Shown here piece after piece: positions 16,617-25,302 of a DNA stretch of 64,000 nt (its first letter is position 1; each line of letters opens with the position of its first letter). A program made the position numbers and the translations under genes. The DNA is taken from contig JBEKEK010000012.1 in the NCBI GenBank assembly GCA_050013875.1, positions 21,112-85,111 on the forward strand, given 5' to 3'. Below the pieces are notes generated by a model. The model ran no database searches, had not been told where the DNA came from, and saw only the letters and a list, made by a program, of their open reading frames with translations. The stretch comes from Trebonia sp050013875 (lineage in GTDB: Bacteria > Actinomycetota > Actinomycetes > Streptosporangiales > Streptosporangiaceae).

Positions 16617-18293
16617 GTGACCTTCCGCGCTAGCTCAGGCTGGCCTTTTGCCGGGCGACGCCTCGACAAGGAATCCGCGGTAACGCCCGACGCCACCGCG
16701 GTAACGCCCGACGCCCCGGCCGCACTGTTGCCTCCCGCACCATTGCGCCGTAATCGTCCTTTCCAGTGGCTTCTGGGCGGATCGTTCGTCTCGATGCTCG
16801 GCAGCCGGCTGACAACCATCGCCTATCCTCTGCTGGTCCTCGCGTGGGGCGGCTCGCCGGCCATCGCGGGGCTGGCAGTCTGCGCAGCTAACGCGCCCAG
16901 TGTCCTCGTTTACATACCTGCGGGCGTACTCGTGGACAGGTGGCCTGACCCCAGGCGGATACTTGTTATCGCCGAGGCCATACGCGGTTGCGCCATCGCG
17001 TGTGTCGCCATCGTCGTCCTGGTCGAATGGAAACACATCCTGGTGATCGTCTTGGTGGCGATCATCGAGGAGAGCGCCGAGGTCTTCGCCATGCTGGCGG
17101 AGCGGCGCTGCGTGCGGAACCTTGTCCAGCCGGTTCAGGCCCCGGCCGCGCAGGTTGGCATGGAGGCGCGTGAGCATGTTGTCGTGCTAGCTGGCCGGGC
17201 TCTCGGCGGGCTGCTGTTCGGGTTGGCGCAGTCGCTGCCATTCCTGGCGGACTTCTGTTCTTTCGTGATTTCGCTTGCCGCGCTGGACCGGATAAGGCGC
17301 GTTCAAGGCGGCGCGGGCGCCGCGATGCACTCGACGAGGCCGAGCCTCGGGCCGCTATGGGACGAGGTGCGCGCCGGGTGGCGCGAGCTTTGGGCCGATG
17401 CCTTCGTGCGGTACGCGTCCCTGCTCTCCGCCGGCATGACGCTGGTCTCGCAGGCATTGATCATCGTGTTCCTGGCGGCAGCGCACAGCGGGCACGTGTC
17501 GTCGGTTGTCGTCGGCTCGGTGCTCGCGGCATCCGGGATCGGCGGCCTTCTCGGTGCCATGATCAGTCGGCGGGGCCGGTGGCCGTGGAACCTGTCGCCG
17601 CTCAAGTTCCAGCCCCTGGTCTGGACCATCATGCTGCTCGCCCTTGCCATGTCGGGTTGGCTGCAGGTTCCGGCGATGGCGCTTGCGATGACGGTGCTCG
17701 GGTTTTTCGGGGCCATGGGAAACGTGGAGATTGACACTTACCTCATCGTGAAGGTGCCTGATAGGAAGCTTGCCCGAGTGTCGAGCATCGAAATGCTGCT
17801 CGACTTCCTCGCAAGCGTCCTCGGCCCGGCGCTCGGCGGCTGCCTTACAGAGTGCTGGGGGACGGAGGCCGCGATCTGGATTCTGCTCGTAGTGAGCGGG
17901 TTCATCGCTCTTGCGAGCTTCGTGCTCCGGAATCTGGTGATCGAGTTCATCGCCGTTTCAAGCTTCGTGCTCCGGAATCTGGTGATCGAGTTCATCGCCG
18001 TTGCAAGGTCGGCGCCCCGGAATCTGGTGACCGAGTTCATCGACGTTGCAAGCTTGGCGCTCCAGAATCTGGTGATCGGGTTCATCGACGTTGCAAGGTC
18101 GGCGCCCCGGAATCCGGTGACCGCGAGGCAAAGCGCGATTCCGGAACTGCCCGTGGCTAGTGAAAGGAAGCGCGAGCCGGTGGAGGCCGCTCCCGCTCCG
18201 CGGCCGCATTCCCGTGACGGGAGAATAGCCGAGCGTCAGCCGGCAACGGCCGGTTCGCCATCGGCCAAGCGCCACCGAGCGGGAGTGAGCTAG
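16617..18293 (+). CDS. MFS transporter with repetitive C-terminal extension
   Basis: A 558-residue major facilitator protein resembling the MFS_3/enterobactin-exporter-like group, with about twelve helices from residue 55 (FQWLLGGSFVSMLGSRLTTIAYPLLVLAW) to about 430. VYIPAGVLVDRWPDPRR is the loop 2-3 motif. After the last helix, 15-residue units of type SFVLRNLVIEFIAVA repeat about four and a half times (45-bp repeats at 17916-18123), then a charged Pro/Arg-rich tail of about 70 residues. The start is GTG 16617; upstream evidence is weak. It diverges from fxsB, so it may export the modified peptide, which is an inference from position only. Confidence 0.75.
   Translation: MTFRASSGWPFAGRRLDKESAVTPDATAVTPDAPAALLPPAPLRRNRPFQWLLGGSFVSMLGSRLTTIAYPLLVLAWGGSPAIAGLAVCAANAPSVLVYIPAGVLVDRWPDPRRILVIAEAIRGCAIACVAIVVLVEWKHILVIVLVAIIEESAEVFAMLAERRCVRNLVQPVQAPAAQVGMEAREHVVVLAGRALGGLLFGLAQSLPFLADFCSFVISLAALDRIRRVQGGAGAAMHSTRPSLGPLWDEVRAGWRELWADAFVRYASLLSAGMTLVSQALIIVFLAAAHSGHVSSVVVGSVLAASGIGGLLGAMISRRGRWPWNLSPLKFQPLVWTIMLLALAMSGWLQVPAMALAMTVLGFFGAMGNVEIDTYLIVKVPDRKLARVSSIEMLLDFLASVLGPALGGCLTECWGTEAAIWILLVVSGFIALASFVLRNLVIEFIAVSSFVLRNLVIEFIAVARSAPRNLVTEFIDVASLALQNLVIGFIDVARSAPRNPVTARQSAIPELPVASERKREPVEAAPAPRPHSRDGRIAERQPATAGSPSAKRHRAGVS
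17916..18123. repeat. in-frame 45-bp tandem repeat in the MFS gene
   Basis: Units start at 17916, 17961, 18006, 18051 and 18096; the last is partial. Units 1 and 2 are nearly identical. Units 3 and 5 share the variant start AGGTCGGCGCCCCGG, and unit 4 resembles units 1 and 2 with changes. Each unit encodes 15 residues, and the array duplicates the end of the last transmembrane helix. Confidence 0.9.
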
Positions 18294-18516
18294 CGCCGGC
18301 CGTCAGCTCGCCGGGGCCTGGCCGAAGATCACGTCGGCGAAGTTGAGGCCCAGTCCCGGTAGTGCGCCCGCATCATGTCCGCGGCGGCCGGCGGCCCGGG
18401 CAGCCGGATGCCCGCGGGGATCCGTGTCGTGCGGCCCTCCTGCGACCTCGCGCTCTCGTCGGTGCACCTGGTCACAGCCACTCTTCATAACGTGGCTGAG
18501 CGGGCACACCGCATAG

Positions 18517-20277
18517 GTGAACTCGCGGGTACCGGTACTGGTGTCGGTCAACGTAGGCATGCCGAAAGACGTGCCCTGGCAGGGCAAGACGGTCTTCACC
18601 GGCGTGTGGAAGCACCAGGTGGACGGGCCGCAAATGGTGCGGCGGCTGAACATCGACGGGGATGGCCAGGGCGACCTGAACGGCCATGGCGGCGAGCAGC
18701 GCGCGGTGCTCGTCTACCAGCTCCAGTCCTACGACTACTGGCAGCGGCAATTCGGGCGGGACGACTTCACGCACGGCATGTTCGGGGAGAACCTCACCGT
18801 CGACGGGCTCCCTGACGACGAGGTCTGCATCGGCGACCGGTACCGCATCGGGGAGGCCGAGTTCGAGGTCACCCAGCCCCGCGTCACCTGCTACCGGGTC
18901 GGCATGCGGCTCGGCAGGCCCGAAATGGCGTCGCTGCTTGTCTCGCACCATCGCCCCGGCTTCTACATGCGCGTCATCACCGAGGGGCACATCCGGGGCG
19001 GCGACGAGATCATCAAGACCGCAACCGGGCCGGGCGCGCTGTCGGTGGCCGACACGGACGCGCTGCTCTACCTCCCGGGCCGCGACCGGGCAAAGCTGAA
19101 GACCGCCCTGCGGATCCCGGCGCTGAGTCCCGGCTGGCAGGGCTCGTTCCGTGACCTGCTGACCGCTCCTGACGGCACCGACTCGCTCGCGGGCGGCGGG
19201 ACGAGCCCGCCGGCCAGGCCGGCCTGGGCCGCCTTCCGGCAGCTGCGCGTCACCAAGATCGTCCCGGAGAGCGAGCACGTGTCCTCGATCTACCTGGCCG
19301 CCCCCGACGGCACCCCGCTGCCGGCCGCCCAGCCGGGCCAGTACCTCACGCTCCGGGTCAGCGGCGCCGCCGACCCGCCCCCGGTGCGCAGCTACTCCCT
19401 GTCGTGGGGGGCCGGCGCCGGAGCCTACCGGATCAGCATCAAGCAGGAGCCGCACGGCGTCGTCAGCGGCTACCTGCACCGCAGCCTGCGACCAGGGGCA
19501 GAGCTGGACGTGGCCGCTCCCCGCGGCGATTTCGTCCTCACCGACGGCACCGGGCCGGTCCTGCTCATCTCGGCCGGCGTCGGGGCCACGCCGGTGCTTG
19601 CCATGCTGCACCAGCTCGCGAATCTGCACAGCGAGCGGGAAGTCTGGTGGCTGTACGGGGCACGCGGTCCGCGCGAGCATCCCTTCGCCACCGAGGCCCG
19701 CGATCTGCTGGCCTCGCTGCCGCACGCCCGTGAGCAGGTCTACTACAGCGCGGCCAGCCAAGCCGAACGCGAGAGCGCGCACGCCGCGGAAGGGCACCTC
19801 ACCCAGGAAGCACTGGCCGGGCTGGCCGTCCCCGCCGACGCGACCGCCTACATCTGCGGGCCGTCGTCGTTCATGGCCGACCTGCAGAAAGCTCTGGCCG
19901 CGGTCGGCGTCGCGCCTGACGCGATCCACACGGAGCTGTTCGGGGCGCTCCCGGCGATCAATCCCGGGATCGCCAAGCAGGCCGGCCAGCCGCCCCACCA
20001 GCCGCCAGGCCCGCCAGGAACCGGGCCCCGGGTCACCTTCTCGCGCAGCGGCCTCACCACGGCGTTCGGCGACAACTGGGGCAACGTGCTCAACCTGGCC
20101 GACGCCTGCGACGTCCCCACCCGGTGGAGTTGCCGGACCGGCGTCTGCCACACCTGCACGACGCCCCTGCTGTCCGGCGACATCAGCTACGACCCGGACC
20201 CGCTGGAACCACCGGCCGACGGCGACGTCCTCATCTGCTGCGCCCAGCCCAAGACCGACATTGTGCTCGACCTCTAG
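18517..20277 (+). CDS. MOSC domain-ferredoxin reductase-2Fe2S ferredoxin fusion
   Basis: A 586-residue, three-part redox protein. Residues 8-165 form a YiiM-like MOSC domain (DLNGHGGEQRAVLVYQLQSYDYW, GMFGENLTVDGL, PRVTCYRVGMRLG). Residues 245-490 form an FNR-like reductase with FAD motif RSYSLS and nucleotide motif LLISAGVGATPVLAML plus ICGPSSFM. Residues 510-586 form a plant-type 2Fe2S ferredoxin with CRTGVCHTC and a fourth cysteine in LICC. MOSC domains bind molybdenum cofactor or handle N-hydroxylated compounds, so it probably passes electrons from NAD(P)H through FAD and 2Fe2S to the MOSC site. The GTG start at 18517 is uncertain; GTG 18541 is an alternative. Confidence 0.85.
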   Translation: MNSRVPVLVSVNVGMPKDVPWQGKTVFTGVWKHQVDGPQMVRRLNIDGDGQGDLNGHGGEQRAVLVYQLQSYDYWQRQFGRDDFTHGMFGENLTVDGLPDDEVCIGDRYRIGEAEFEVTQPRVTCYRVGMRLGRPEMASLLVSHHRPGFYMRVITEGHIRGGDEIIKTATGPGALSVADTDALLYLPGRDRAKLKTALRIPALSPGWQGSFRDLLTAPDGTDSLAGGGTSPPARPAWAAFRQLRVTKIVPESEHVSSIYLAAPDGTPLPAAQPGQYLTLRVSGAADPPPVRSYSLSWGAGAGAYRISIKQEPHGVVSGYLHRSLRPGAELDVAAPRGDFVLTDGTGPVLLISAGVGATPVLAMLHQLANLHSEREVWWLYGARGPREHPFATEARDLLASLPHAREQVYYSAASQAERESAHAAEGHLTQEALAGLAVPADATAYICGPSSFMADLQKALAAVGVAPDAIHTELFGALPAINPGIAKQAGQPPHQPPGPPGTGPRVTFSRSGLTTAFGDNWGNVLNLADACDVPTRWSCRTGVCHTCTTPLLSGDISYDPDPLEPPADGDVLICCAQPKTDIVLDL

Positions 20278-20362
20278 GCGGCACGTGCCATGCTTCGGCT
20301 TGCGGACTTGGCCCGGGCGCTCAGCCGTTCAGGCCGGGATTAGCCTGCGGGAACTCCTTCGG

Positions 20363-20479
20363 TCAGTACTCAATCGCTGTCGCGGCCGAGGCGTGGGTGG
20401 CGAGGCTGACCGCCGAGGCCGCACCGAGCAGCGAAAGGCCGATAAGAATCGCGAAGATGATCTTCCGGGTCAATTTCAT
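20363..20479 (-). CDS. 38-residue secreted or membrane peptide
   Basis: A short ORF with a good ribosome binding site (GGAGG, seven bases, ATG). It encodes a Lys/Arg start (MKLTRK), a hydrophobic core (IIFAILIGLSLLGAASAVSLA), then THASAATAIEY. A-S-A before ATAIEY is a typical signal peptidase I site, which would release only about six residues; alternatively the whole peptide stays in the membrane. It lies 105 bp downstream of the last gene of the TerY-P/DUF4407 operon and on the same strand. I know no family for it. Confidence 0.6.
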   Translation of the reverse strand: MKLTRKIIFAILIGLSLLGAASAVSLATHASAATAIEY

Positions 20480-20584
20480 GACAGAGCCTCCGTCGGGATC
20501 GAGTGCGATTGTTTATCGTAACCCGGCGGCAATCGCCTCGACTAGTCCAATTCCACCGCGTTCGGCGGTCTTCCCTGATGACTA

Positions 20585-22165
20585 TTAGCTGAGCTTTTCG
20601 GTTAAACCACGCGTGCGTTCGGGATAGGGATTTTGAATTTTGAACGGAAGGTGGCTTTCCCCATCTCCGTCGTGCGTCGCGTCATCGACCTCGACCTCGA
20701 CATCGCCGGCATCTGGTGTGCCGAACACCGGGAACAGCGCGGCCAGATCGTCAGCCGCCACGGTGAAGTCCGTGATTAGCTGACCTGCGTCGATGAACTC
20801 CTGCGCCATGAGGTCTGCCCGGCTTTTCGGAACTACCCAGGCGACCGACGCATCCCCCGCGAGCCGCCGCAGGGACGCTACAGCCGCCGAATCCGCCATC
20901 GGCGGCACGGGTGCGATGAACATGACCGCGGGGCGGGCCAGTGGAAGGCCCGACGACGGCCGCGCCGCGTCCCTGGTCAGCATCAGCTGGATCTGGTCAA
21001 GCACGGTAGCCAGATACAGGTCGGCGACTGCCCCGCGGACGTCGCGCTTGGTCAGCTGCCCGGCCGCGCGCAAGTCCCCTCGCAGCTCCATGTCATCGCC
21101 CTGCGGGACTCGCAGATCGACCGACAGCCCGGGAAGCGCGGCGAGCCTTTGGTCGAGTTCCAGCACCAGCGCACGGCTGCGGTTCCACTCAGCCGGATCC
21201 CCCGCGTCCTGGTCGCCGGTGAGGACCAGATAGGCGAGGCCGCGGGCCTGTGCTGGCAGCCGCGACGGCTGCGCGTCAGGCTGACCGCCGCGCTGGCGTC
21301 CCCGCCCGGGTACCAGCCGGCGAACCAGACCAGACAGCGTCCGTGGCGCCATCGGCTCGGCCGCACCCTGATCTGGCCCGTCATGGCGGACTGGTCTCTG
21401 CGGCTCGGCCGGCCCTGACTCAACGGAGCCGGGGCTGAACTGGAGGGTCTCTGTCGGCGCGGCGGTAGGGCCAGGTTCCTCTCCGAGCGCATCCGGGAGA
21501 GCCGCGGAGCTTCCCGTGCCCGGCACCGCGGCGGAAGGCATCGCGGCGCCTTCCCTGGCGACGTGCGAAACGAACTGATCGCGATACCGCGTCAACTCGT
21601 CAGGGGTAAGCCCGCGTTGCCGACCGCCCGCGAAGTCACGCATCAGGGCATCGGCGTACCGGAGCAGCTCGTCGACGAGTTCGTGGCGCTGCCAGGAACC
21701 CACCGGCGACACCCGGATTTGAGCTCCCCTGGGGGGACGGGGTACCCGCCGGTCTTCCCGGCTGGCGATGCCGAGCAGGCGGATGGGGAGCGCACTGAGG
21801 AACGGGGACGCGACGCAGTCCTGCAGCACGGCCTCAACCGTCGCGGCCGACCGATCCAGGATCACCGCGGCAAAGTAGTTACGGCCGATGCCCGGCCGCG
21901 GCTGCAGCAGGTGATCCGTGATCCGGGCGGCGGCCGACTGACCACCCTCACTTGGCTGGTCGCCGATGTGCGCATAGCGCAGTTTGATGAAGTCGCCGAG
22001 CGAGGGCGACATGACGAGCCGCCCGTTTGCCTCGGTCGTCACCTTCTCGCCCAGCGAGACCGCGCCAATATAGCTCGTCACGAGAACGAGGCAGCTCTCG
22101 ACGTCCGATGCCGTGTGCCCGTTGTCCGCGGCCAGGCTAGCGGAGTCCAGGTCCCTGTCGCTCAC
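20585..22165 (-). CDS. protein of unknown function in the TerY-P/DUF4407 operon
   Basis: A 526-residue, mainly cytoplasmic protein I cannot assign. The N-terminal half (CLVLVTSYIGAVSLGEKVTTEANGRLVMSPSLGDFIKLRYAHIGD) and C-terminal part (ATVLDQIQLMLTRDAARPSSGLPLARPAVMFIAPVPPMADSAAVASLRRLAG) have alternating strand-helix character; the latter could be a VWA or Rossmann-like fold. The middle (about 200-320) is Pro/Gly/Ala-rich and probably disordered. The GTG start overlaps the DUF4407 stop by four bases (GTGA), so it is translationally coupled to the phospho-signalling operon. Confidence 0.7.
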   Translation of the reverse strand: MSDRDLDSASLAADNGHTASDVESCLVLVTSYIGAVSLGEKVTTEANGRLVMSPSLGDFIKLRYAHIGDQPSEGGQSAAARITDHLLQPRPGIGRNYFAAVILDRSAATVEAVLQDCVASPFLSALPIRLLGIASREDRRVPRPPRGAQIRVSPVGSWQRHELVDELLRYADALMRDFAGGRQRGLTPDELTRYRDQFVSHVAREGAAMPSAAVPGTGSSAALPDALGEEPGPTAAPTETLQFSPGSVESGPAEPQRPVRHDGPDQGAAEPMAPRTLSGLVRRLVPGRGRQRGGQPDAQPSRLPAQARGLAYLVLTGDQDAGDPAEWNRSRALVLELDQRLAALPGLSVDLRVPQGDDMELRGDLRAAGQLTKRDVRGAVADLYLATVLDQIQLMLTRDAARPSSGLPLARPAVMFIAPVPPMADSAAVASLRRLAGDASVAWVVPKSRADLMAQEFIDAGQLITDFTVAADDLAALFPVFGTPDAGDVEVEVDDATHDGDGESHLPFKIQNPYPERTRGLTEKLS

Positions 22166-23829
22166 AGCGCATCTCCCGGGTCCGGCAGGCCGAAATTCTG
22201 CGAGCCCGAGAGCTGGCCATTCGCCGCTGGCGGACCGTAACCAGGCGCGGGGGGATAGGCCGGGTGATTCCCATTAACCGCGTGCCCATTACCAAGCTGC
22301 TGCCCGTACCCCGGCTGGCCAGGGACAGGATTGCCGTTCCCGTTCCCGTTCCCGTTCCCGTTGGCGGGGTAGCCGTTCCCGTTGGCCGGGTAGCCGTTCG
22401 GCGGCTGGGGGGCATTGGCATGCTGCTGGCCGCTGGCTGGCGGCTGCCCGGTGGCTGGGTGGCCCCCGTTCAGCGTGGCCTGGACCTGACTGCTCCATTC
22501 GGCGAGCGCGGCGTCGAGAATCTCCTCCATCTTGGCCGCGACGGTGTCATTGGCCTTGAGGCCAAGCCCCTCCTGGCGCCTGGTCATGTCCAGCGCCTGC
22601 TTGATGCGGGCCGCTGAGGCCGCATCGGCTAGCTGGTGCTCCTCATCGGACTCGCGCACCTTCTTGCGGCGTTCGGTCCGCCGGTCGGCGTTCACCGCCT
22701 CAAGCAGCTTGTCGTCCTCGGCCGCCAGGATCTTCTCGTACGTGGTCGGCTTGCCCAGGTTGAGCAGCAGCTTGACCACGACGGGAAGCAGTTCAATGAG
22801 GAAAAACAGCGCGGCGACGGTTAGATGCGCCGCCAGCAGCGCCGGGTTGCCCGAGCTGGCCTGGAACAGCGCTTCCAGCTGCCTGAGGAGACCGGTGTTG
22901 TTGGTGCTCGTGTACTGGGCGTTGGCGTTCTGGCTCGCCAACTGAGCCTGTGCCGTCGCCAACTGGCTCCGCAGTCCGGGCAGTGCCCGCGCGGCCCCCT
23001 GCTGGTACCTGGCGGTGGCTGCCTTCTGCTGCCCGCTCAGGGCGGCCTGGGCGCTGGCGAGATTGCCCTGCGCCTTGCGGTACTCGGCGTCCAGCGTGTT
23101 GTAGGTCTGGAGGTCCTGCTGGTAAATCGCCCCCTTGGCCTGCGCGATGGGACCGGCCCCTGCCTTACCTGAGCCCGCGTCGCAGTCGTCTCCGTACAGC
23201 TCGCACTGCCACGTCGCGTATGCGTTGATCTCCGCCGTCTTGGCCGCGCTGACCTGGGGCCCGAGCTGGCTGACTTGGCTCTGCGCGGTCTGCAGCTGAG
23301 GGCTGGTGACGTTGTGCGGCAGCTGGCCGTCCTGGATCAGCTGGTCAGCGGTTATCTTGCCCTGCAGCGAGTTGACCTCGCCCTGCAGAGCGCTGTTGGC
23401 CTCGTCGTTCGCGACCTGCGTCGACTGCGTCAGGTTCATCGTGGTCATCGTCGCGTAGATGTCGTTGTGGAAGATCTCCAGCGTGATCGGCGTGGAGACG
23501 ACCAAGGACACCACCACCGCCATCAGCAGACGGGGGATCGCGATGCCGATGAGCCGCTTCAGGTCCCGGGTCGATCCCATGCTGAGCACGAGGAAGCGGT
23601 CCAGGTTGAGGATGACCAGGCCCCACACGATCCCGTAGATCGTGGCGATCGGCACCGGCAGGTGCATGGTGTTGTGGATGGCGAAGGTCATGGACAGGGC
23701 GGCGATGCCGGACGTGGTCAGCAACACGCATCCCATCTGGGCGAACCTGCCACGGTCGCGTGGCGCCTTGCGCAAGGTTTCCAGGTCAGCACCGCCCAGC
23801 CAGGCCAGGAAATCGCCGATTCGGCTCAT
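22162..23829 (-). CDS. DUF4407 membrane protein with coiled coil
   Basis: A 555-residue DUF4407 protein. After the N-terminal MSRIGDFLAWLGGADLETL (family signature) come three helices to about residue 120 (LLTTSGIAALSMTFAIH, IATIYGIVWGLVILNLDRFLVLSMG, LLMAVVVSLVVSTPITLEIF). A periplasmic or extracellular coiled-coil region with a CELYGDDC disulfide candidate follows (about 125-315), then a fourth helix (LTVAALFFLIELLPVVVKLLL) and a charged cytoplasmic helix. A Gly/Asn/Pro-rich tail follows. The topology suits transmembrane sensing. It lies between the kinase and the unknown GTGA-coupled protein, suggesting it is a sensor or target of this kinase/phosphatase module. Confidence 0.85.
   Translation of the reverse strand: MSRIGDFLAWLGGADLETLRKAPRDRGRFAQMGCVLLTTSGIAALSMTFAIHNTMHLPVPIATIYGIVWGLVILNLDRFLVLSMGSTRDLKRLIGIAIPRLLMAVVVSLVVSTPITLEIFHNDIYATMTTMNLTQSTQVANDEANSALQGEVNSLQGKITADQLIQDGQLPHNVTSPQLQTAQSQVSQLGPQVSAAKTAEINAYATWQCELYGDDCDAGSGKAGAGPIAQAKGAIYQQDLQTYNTLDAEYRKAQGNLASAQAALSGQQKAATARYQQGAARALPGLRSQLATAQAQLASQNANAQYTSTNNTGLLRQLEALFQASSGNPALLAAHLTVAALFFLIELLPVVVKLLLNLGKPTTYEKILAAEDDKLLEAVNADRRTERRKKVRESDEEHQLADAASAARIKQALDMTRRQEGLGLKANDTVAAKMEEILDAALAEWSSQVQATLNGGHPATGQPPASGQQHANAPQPPNGYPANGNGYPANGNGNGNGNGNPVPGQPGYGQQLGNGHAVNGNHPAYPPAPGYGPPAANGQLSGSQNFGLPDPGDAL
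22334..22400. repeat. hexanucleotide-type repeat in the DUF4407 tail
   Basis: The + strand reads about four to five copies of CCGTTC and then two related longer units (with TAGCCGTT). In the protein these give (N-G)n and repeated Y-P-A-N-G-N-G. A hexamer repeat changes tail length without shifting the frame. Confidence 0.75.
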
Positions 23830-23868
23830 ATCTTCATTCCTTCGTCTCGTCTGCAGAAGGGTTGCTGG

Positions 23869-25302
23869 TTACGGCGCTTGCCGCGCGGCCTCGGCCCGCC
23901 GGTGCGCGTCATCCCAGATGGCCTGGGAGACGACGCGGGACGCGTCGAGGACCGCGGCGGTCACATCGGGCGGCGGCATGGCGACGGCTGTCCCCCGCAT
24001 GAGGGTTTGGACCAGGTCGTAGGTTTGCAGGGTTGGCATCGGTGGCAGGTCCGGCAACCGCATAGCGGGAACCTTGTCAATGACAGGCCCCATCGAGTCC
24101 AGCGACAGCCGCGGCAAGTCCGGGATTTGCGGGGAAGGCAACGGGGGAACGTTGACCGTCAGCGGAGGGAGCTCGTAGAGCGAGATCTCCCCCAGGTCGA
24201 GCTTGACTGAGCCAAGGTTGTTAGCCACGGTAAGCGTGACCGGCCCCGATTGGTCCAGCTGGAAGGAACAGCCGTCGAAGTGCTGCTTCGGATCGACCGT
24301 GTGGTCGTGACCGTCCGCGGACACCGTGACCTCGGTCGCGTTCTCGAGCTGCCAGTCAACGCGGGCATCATGGCCGCGGATCAGGAAGGTCTTGCGCAGC
24401 CGGGCGGATATCACCCGCGGGGGCAGGGCGACCGGGTCAACCACTTCCCGTAGGTAGTTGTACAGCTCCTTGGCGGTCGGCCGGACACTCGGGTTGCCGT
24501 CAACCGCGCGCGCGATCAGCAGGGCGCCGGCCGCGTCCAATTCGTGCCCGGCAACCAGCCTGCCCGCGTCCTTGGCCTGCACGGTCTGGGTCAGCGTGCG
24601 CAGTATCGCCAGGCCGAGCTTGTAGACATCCGTGTAGTAGGTTTGCAGAACGTGCTGACCTGGCTCAGCCTCCGGCGGCTCCCAGGTCGGGGTGTTGCCC
24701 TGGACCCGGCTCTGGTCGGAGAACGGGGCCGCACCGTCGCAGTCGAGCAGCAGCACCCGCGGCGGCCGCAGCGCCCAGACCGCGTTCTTGCCGCTGATAT
24801 CCCCGAATACCCAGCCGAGCTTATGCAGCCGTCCCACCGCGTAGACGAGCTTGCCCAGCAGGATCAGCCGCTCAACGGGGTCCGGGTACGGAATGTCCAC
24901 CTGCGCCTGCGCCAGGTACTCCTCGCCCGTGAACAGCCACTCGATTCCGCGCGCAAGGTCCTTCTGCTCCCCGGTCATCACGTCGTTCCCCTTGAAGAAG
25001 AAGTCCTCAGGGATAAGCGGCATCAGCAGACCGGTGACGGCACGGCCCTGGCCCTCCACCAGGGCAAGCGGCCATACGGCGACCTGGTCCAGGCTTGCCT
25101 GGGCGTCAGGGGTCAAGGCATCCCTGAAGTCAACCGCCCGCTCCGCGCTCCGGGCCTGGGCGTCGATGTCGACCGTGAACTTCTTGTAAGCCAGCGACGT
25201 CGCGGCACCGGCCAGGTGGTAGCCCTCCAGGCGGTAGACCTTGCCGAATCCTCCTTCAGAAATCAGCTTGGGATTTCCCAGGCTCTTCTCGCTGACCCGC
25301 AT
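23869..25302 (-). CDS. TerY-P-type protein kinase
   Basis: A 477-residue Ser/Thr-kinase-like protein. It has the glycine loop GGFGKVY (17-23), lysine in AYKKF (40-41), a catalytic loop GDISGKN (167-173, in place of HRDLKxxN) and metal-binding LLDCDG (185-190, in place of DFG). These match the kinase of the TerY-P triad. The C-terminal part carries a beta-rich region (VDWQLENATEVTVSADGHDHTV...SGPVTLTV...) like the Ig/OB-type appendage in such kinases. The ATG at 25302 lies inside the PP2C gene (47-bp overlap), with GGAG in front. Substrates are unknown; DUF4407 is a candidate. Confidence 0.83.
   Translation of the reverse strand: MRVSEKSLGNPKLISEGGFGKVYRLEGYHLAGAATSLAYKKFTVDIDAQARSAERAVDFRDALTPDAQASLDQVAVWPLALVEGQGRAVTGLLMPLIPEDFFFKGNDVMTGEQKDLARGIEWLFTGEEYLAQAQVDIPYPDPVERLILLGKLVYAVGRLHKLGWVFGDISGKNAVWALRPPRVLLLDCDGAAPFSDQSRVQGNTPTWEPPEAEPGQHVLQTYYTDVYKLGLAILRTLTQTVQAKDAGRLVAGHELDAAGALLIARAVDGNPSVRPTAKELYNYLREVVDPVALPPRVISARLRKTFLIRGHDARVDWQLENATEVTVSADGHDHTVDPKQHFDGCSFQLDQSGPVTLTVANNLGSVKLDLGEISLYELPPLTVNVPPLPSPQIPDLPRLSLDSMGPVIDKVPAMRLPDLPPMPTLQTYDLVQTLMRGTAVAMPPPDVTAAVLDASRVVSQAIWDDAHRRAEAARQAP

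Noticed and set aside
16393..16620. 75-codon ORF before the MFS gene
   Set aside because: No ribosome binding site and unlikely composition; region better explained as promoter DNA.
18303..18500. Possible gene end on the minus strand (GIRLPGPPAAADMMRAHYRDWAS) between the MFS and MOSC genes
   Set aside because: Could be a C-terminal remnant, but no start, no family and too short to support.
18472..20151. Long minus-strand open frame antisense to the MOSC-reductase gene
   Set aside because: Arg/Gly/Asp-rich, no domain; the + strand frame has three clear domains. High GC keeps the opposite frame open.
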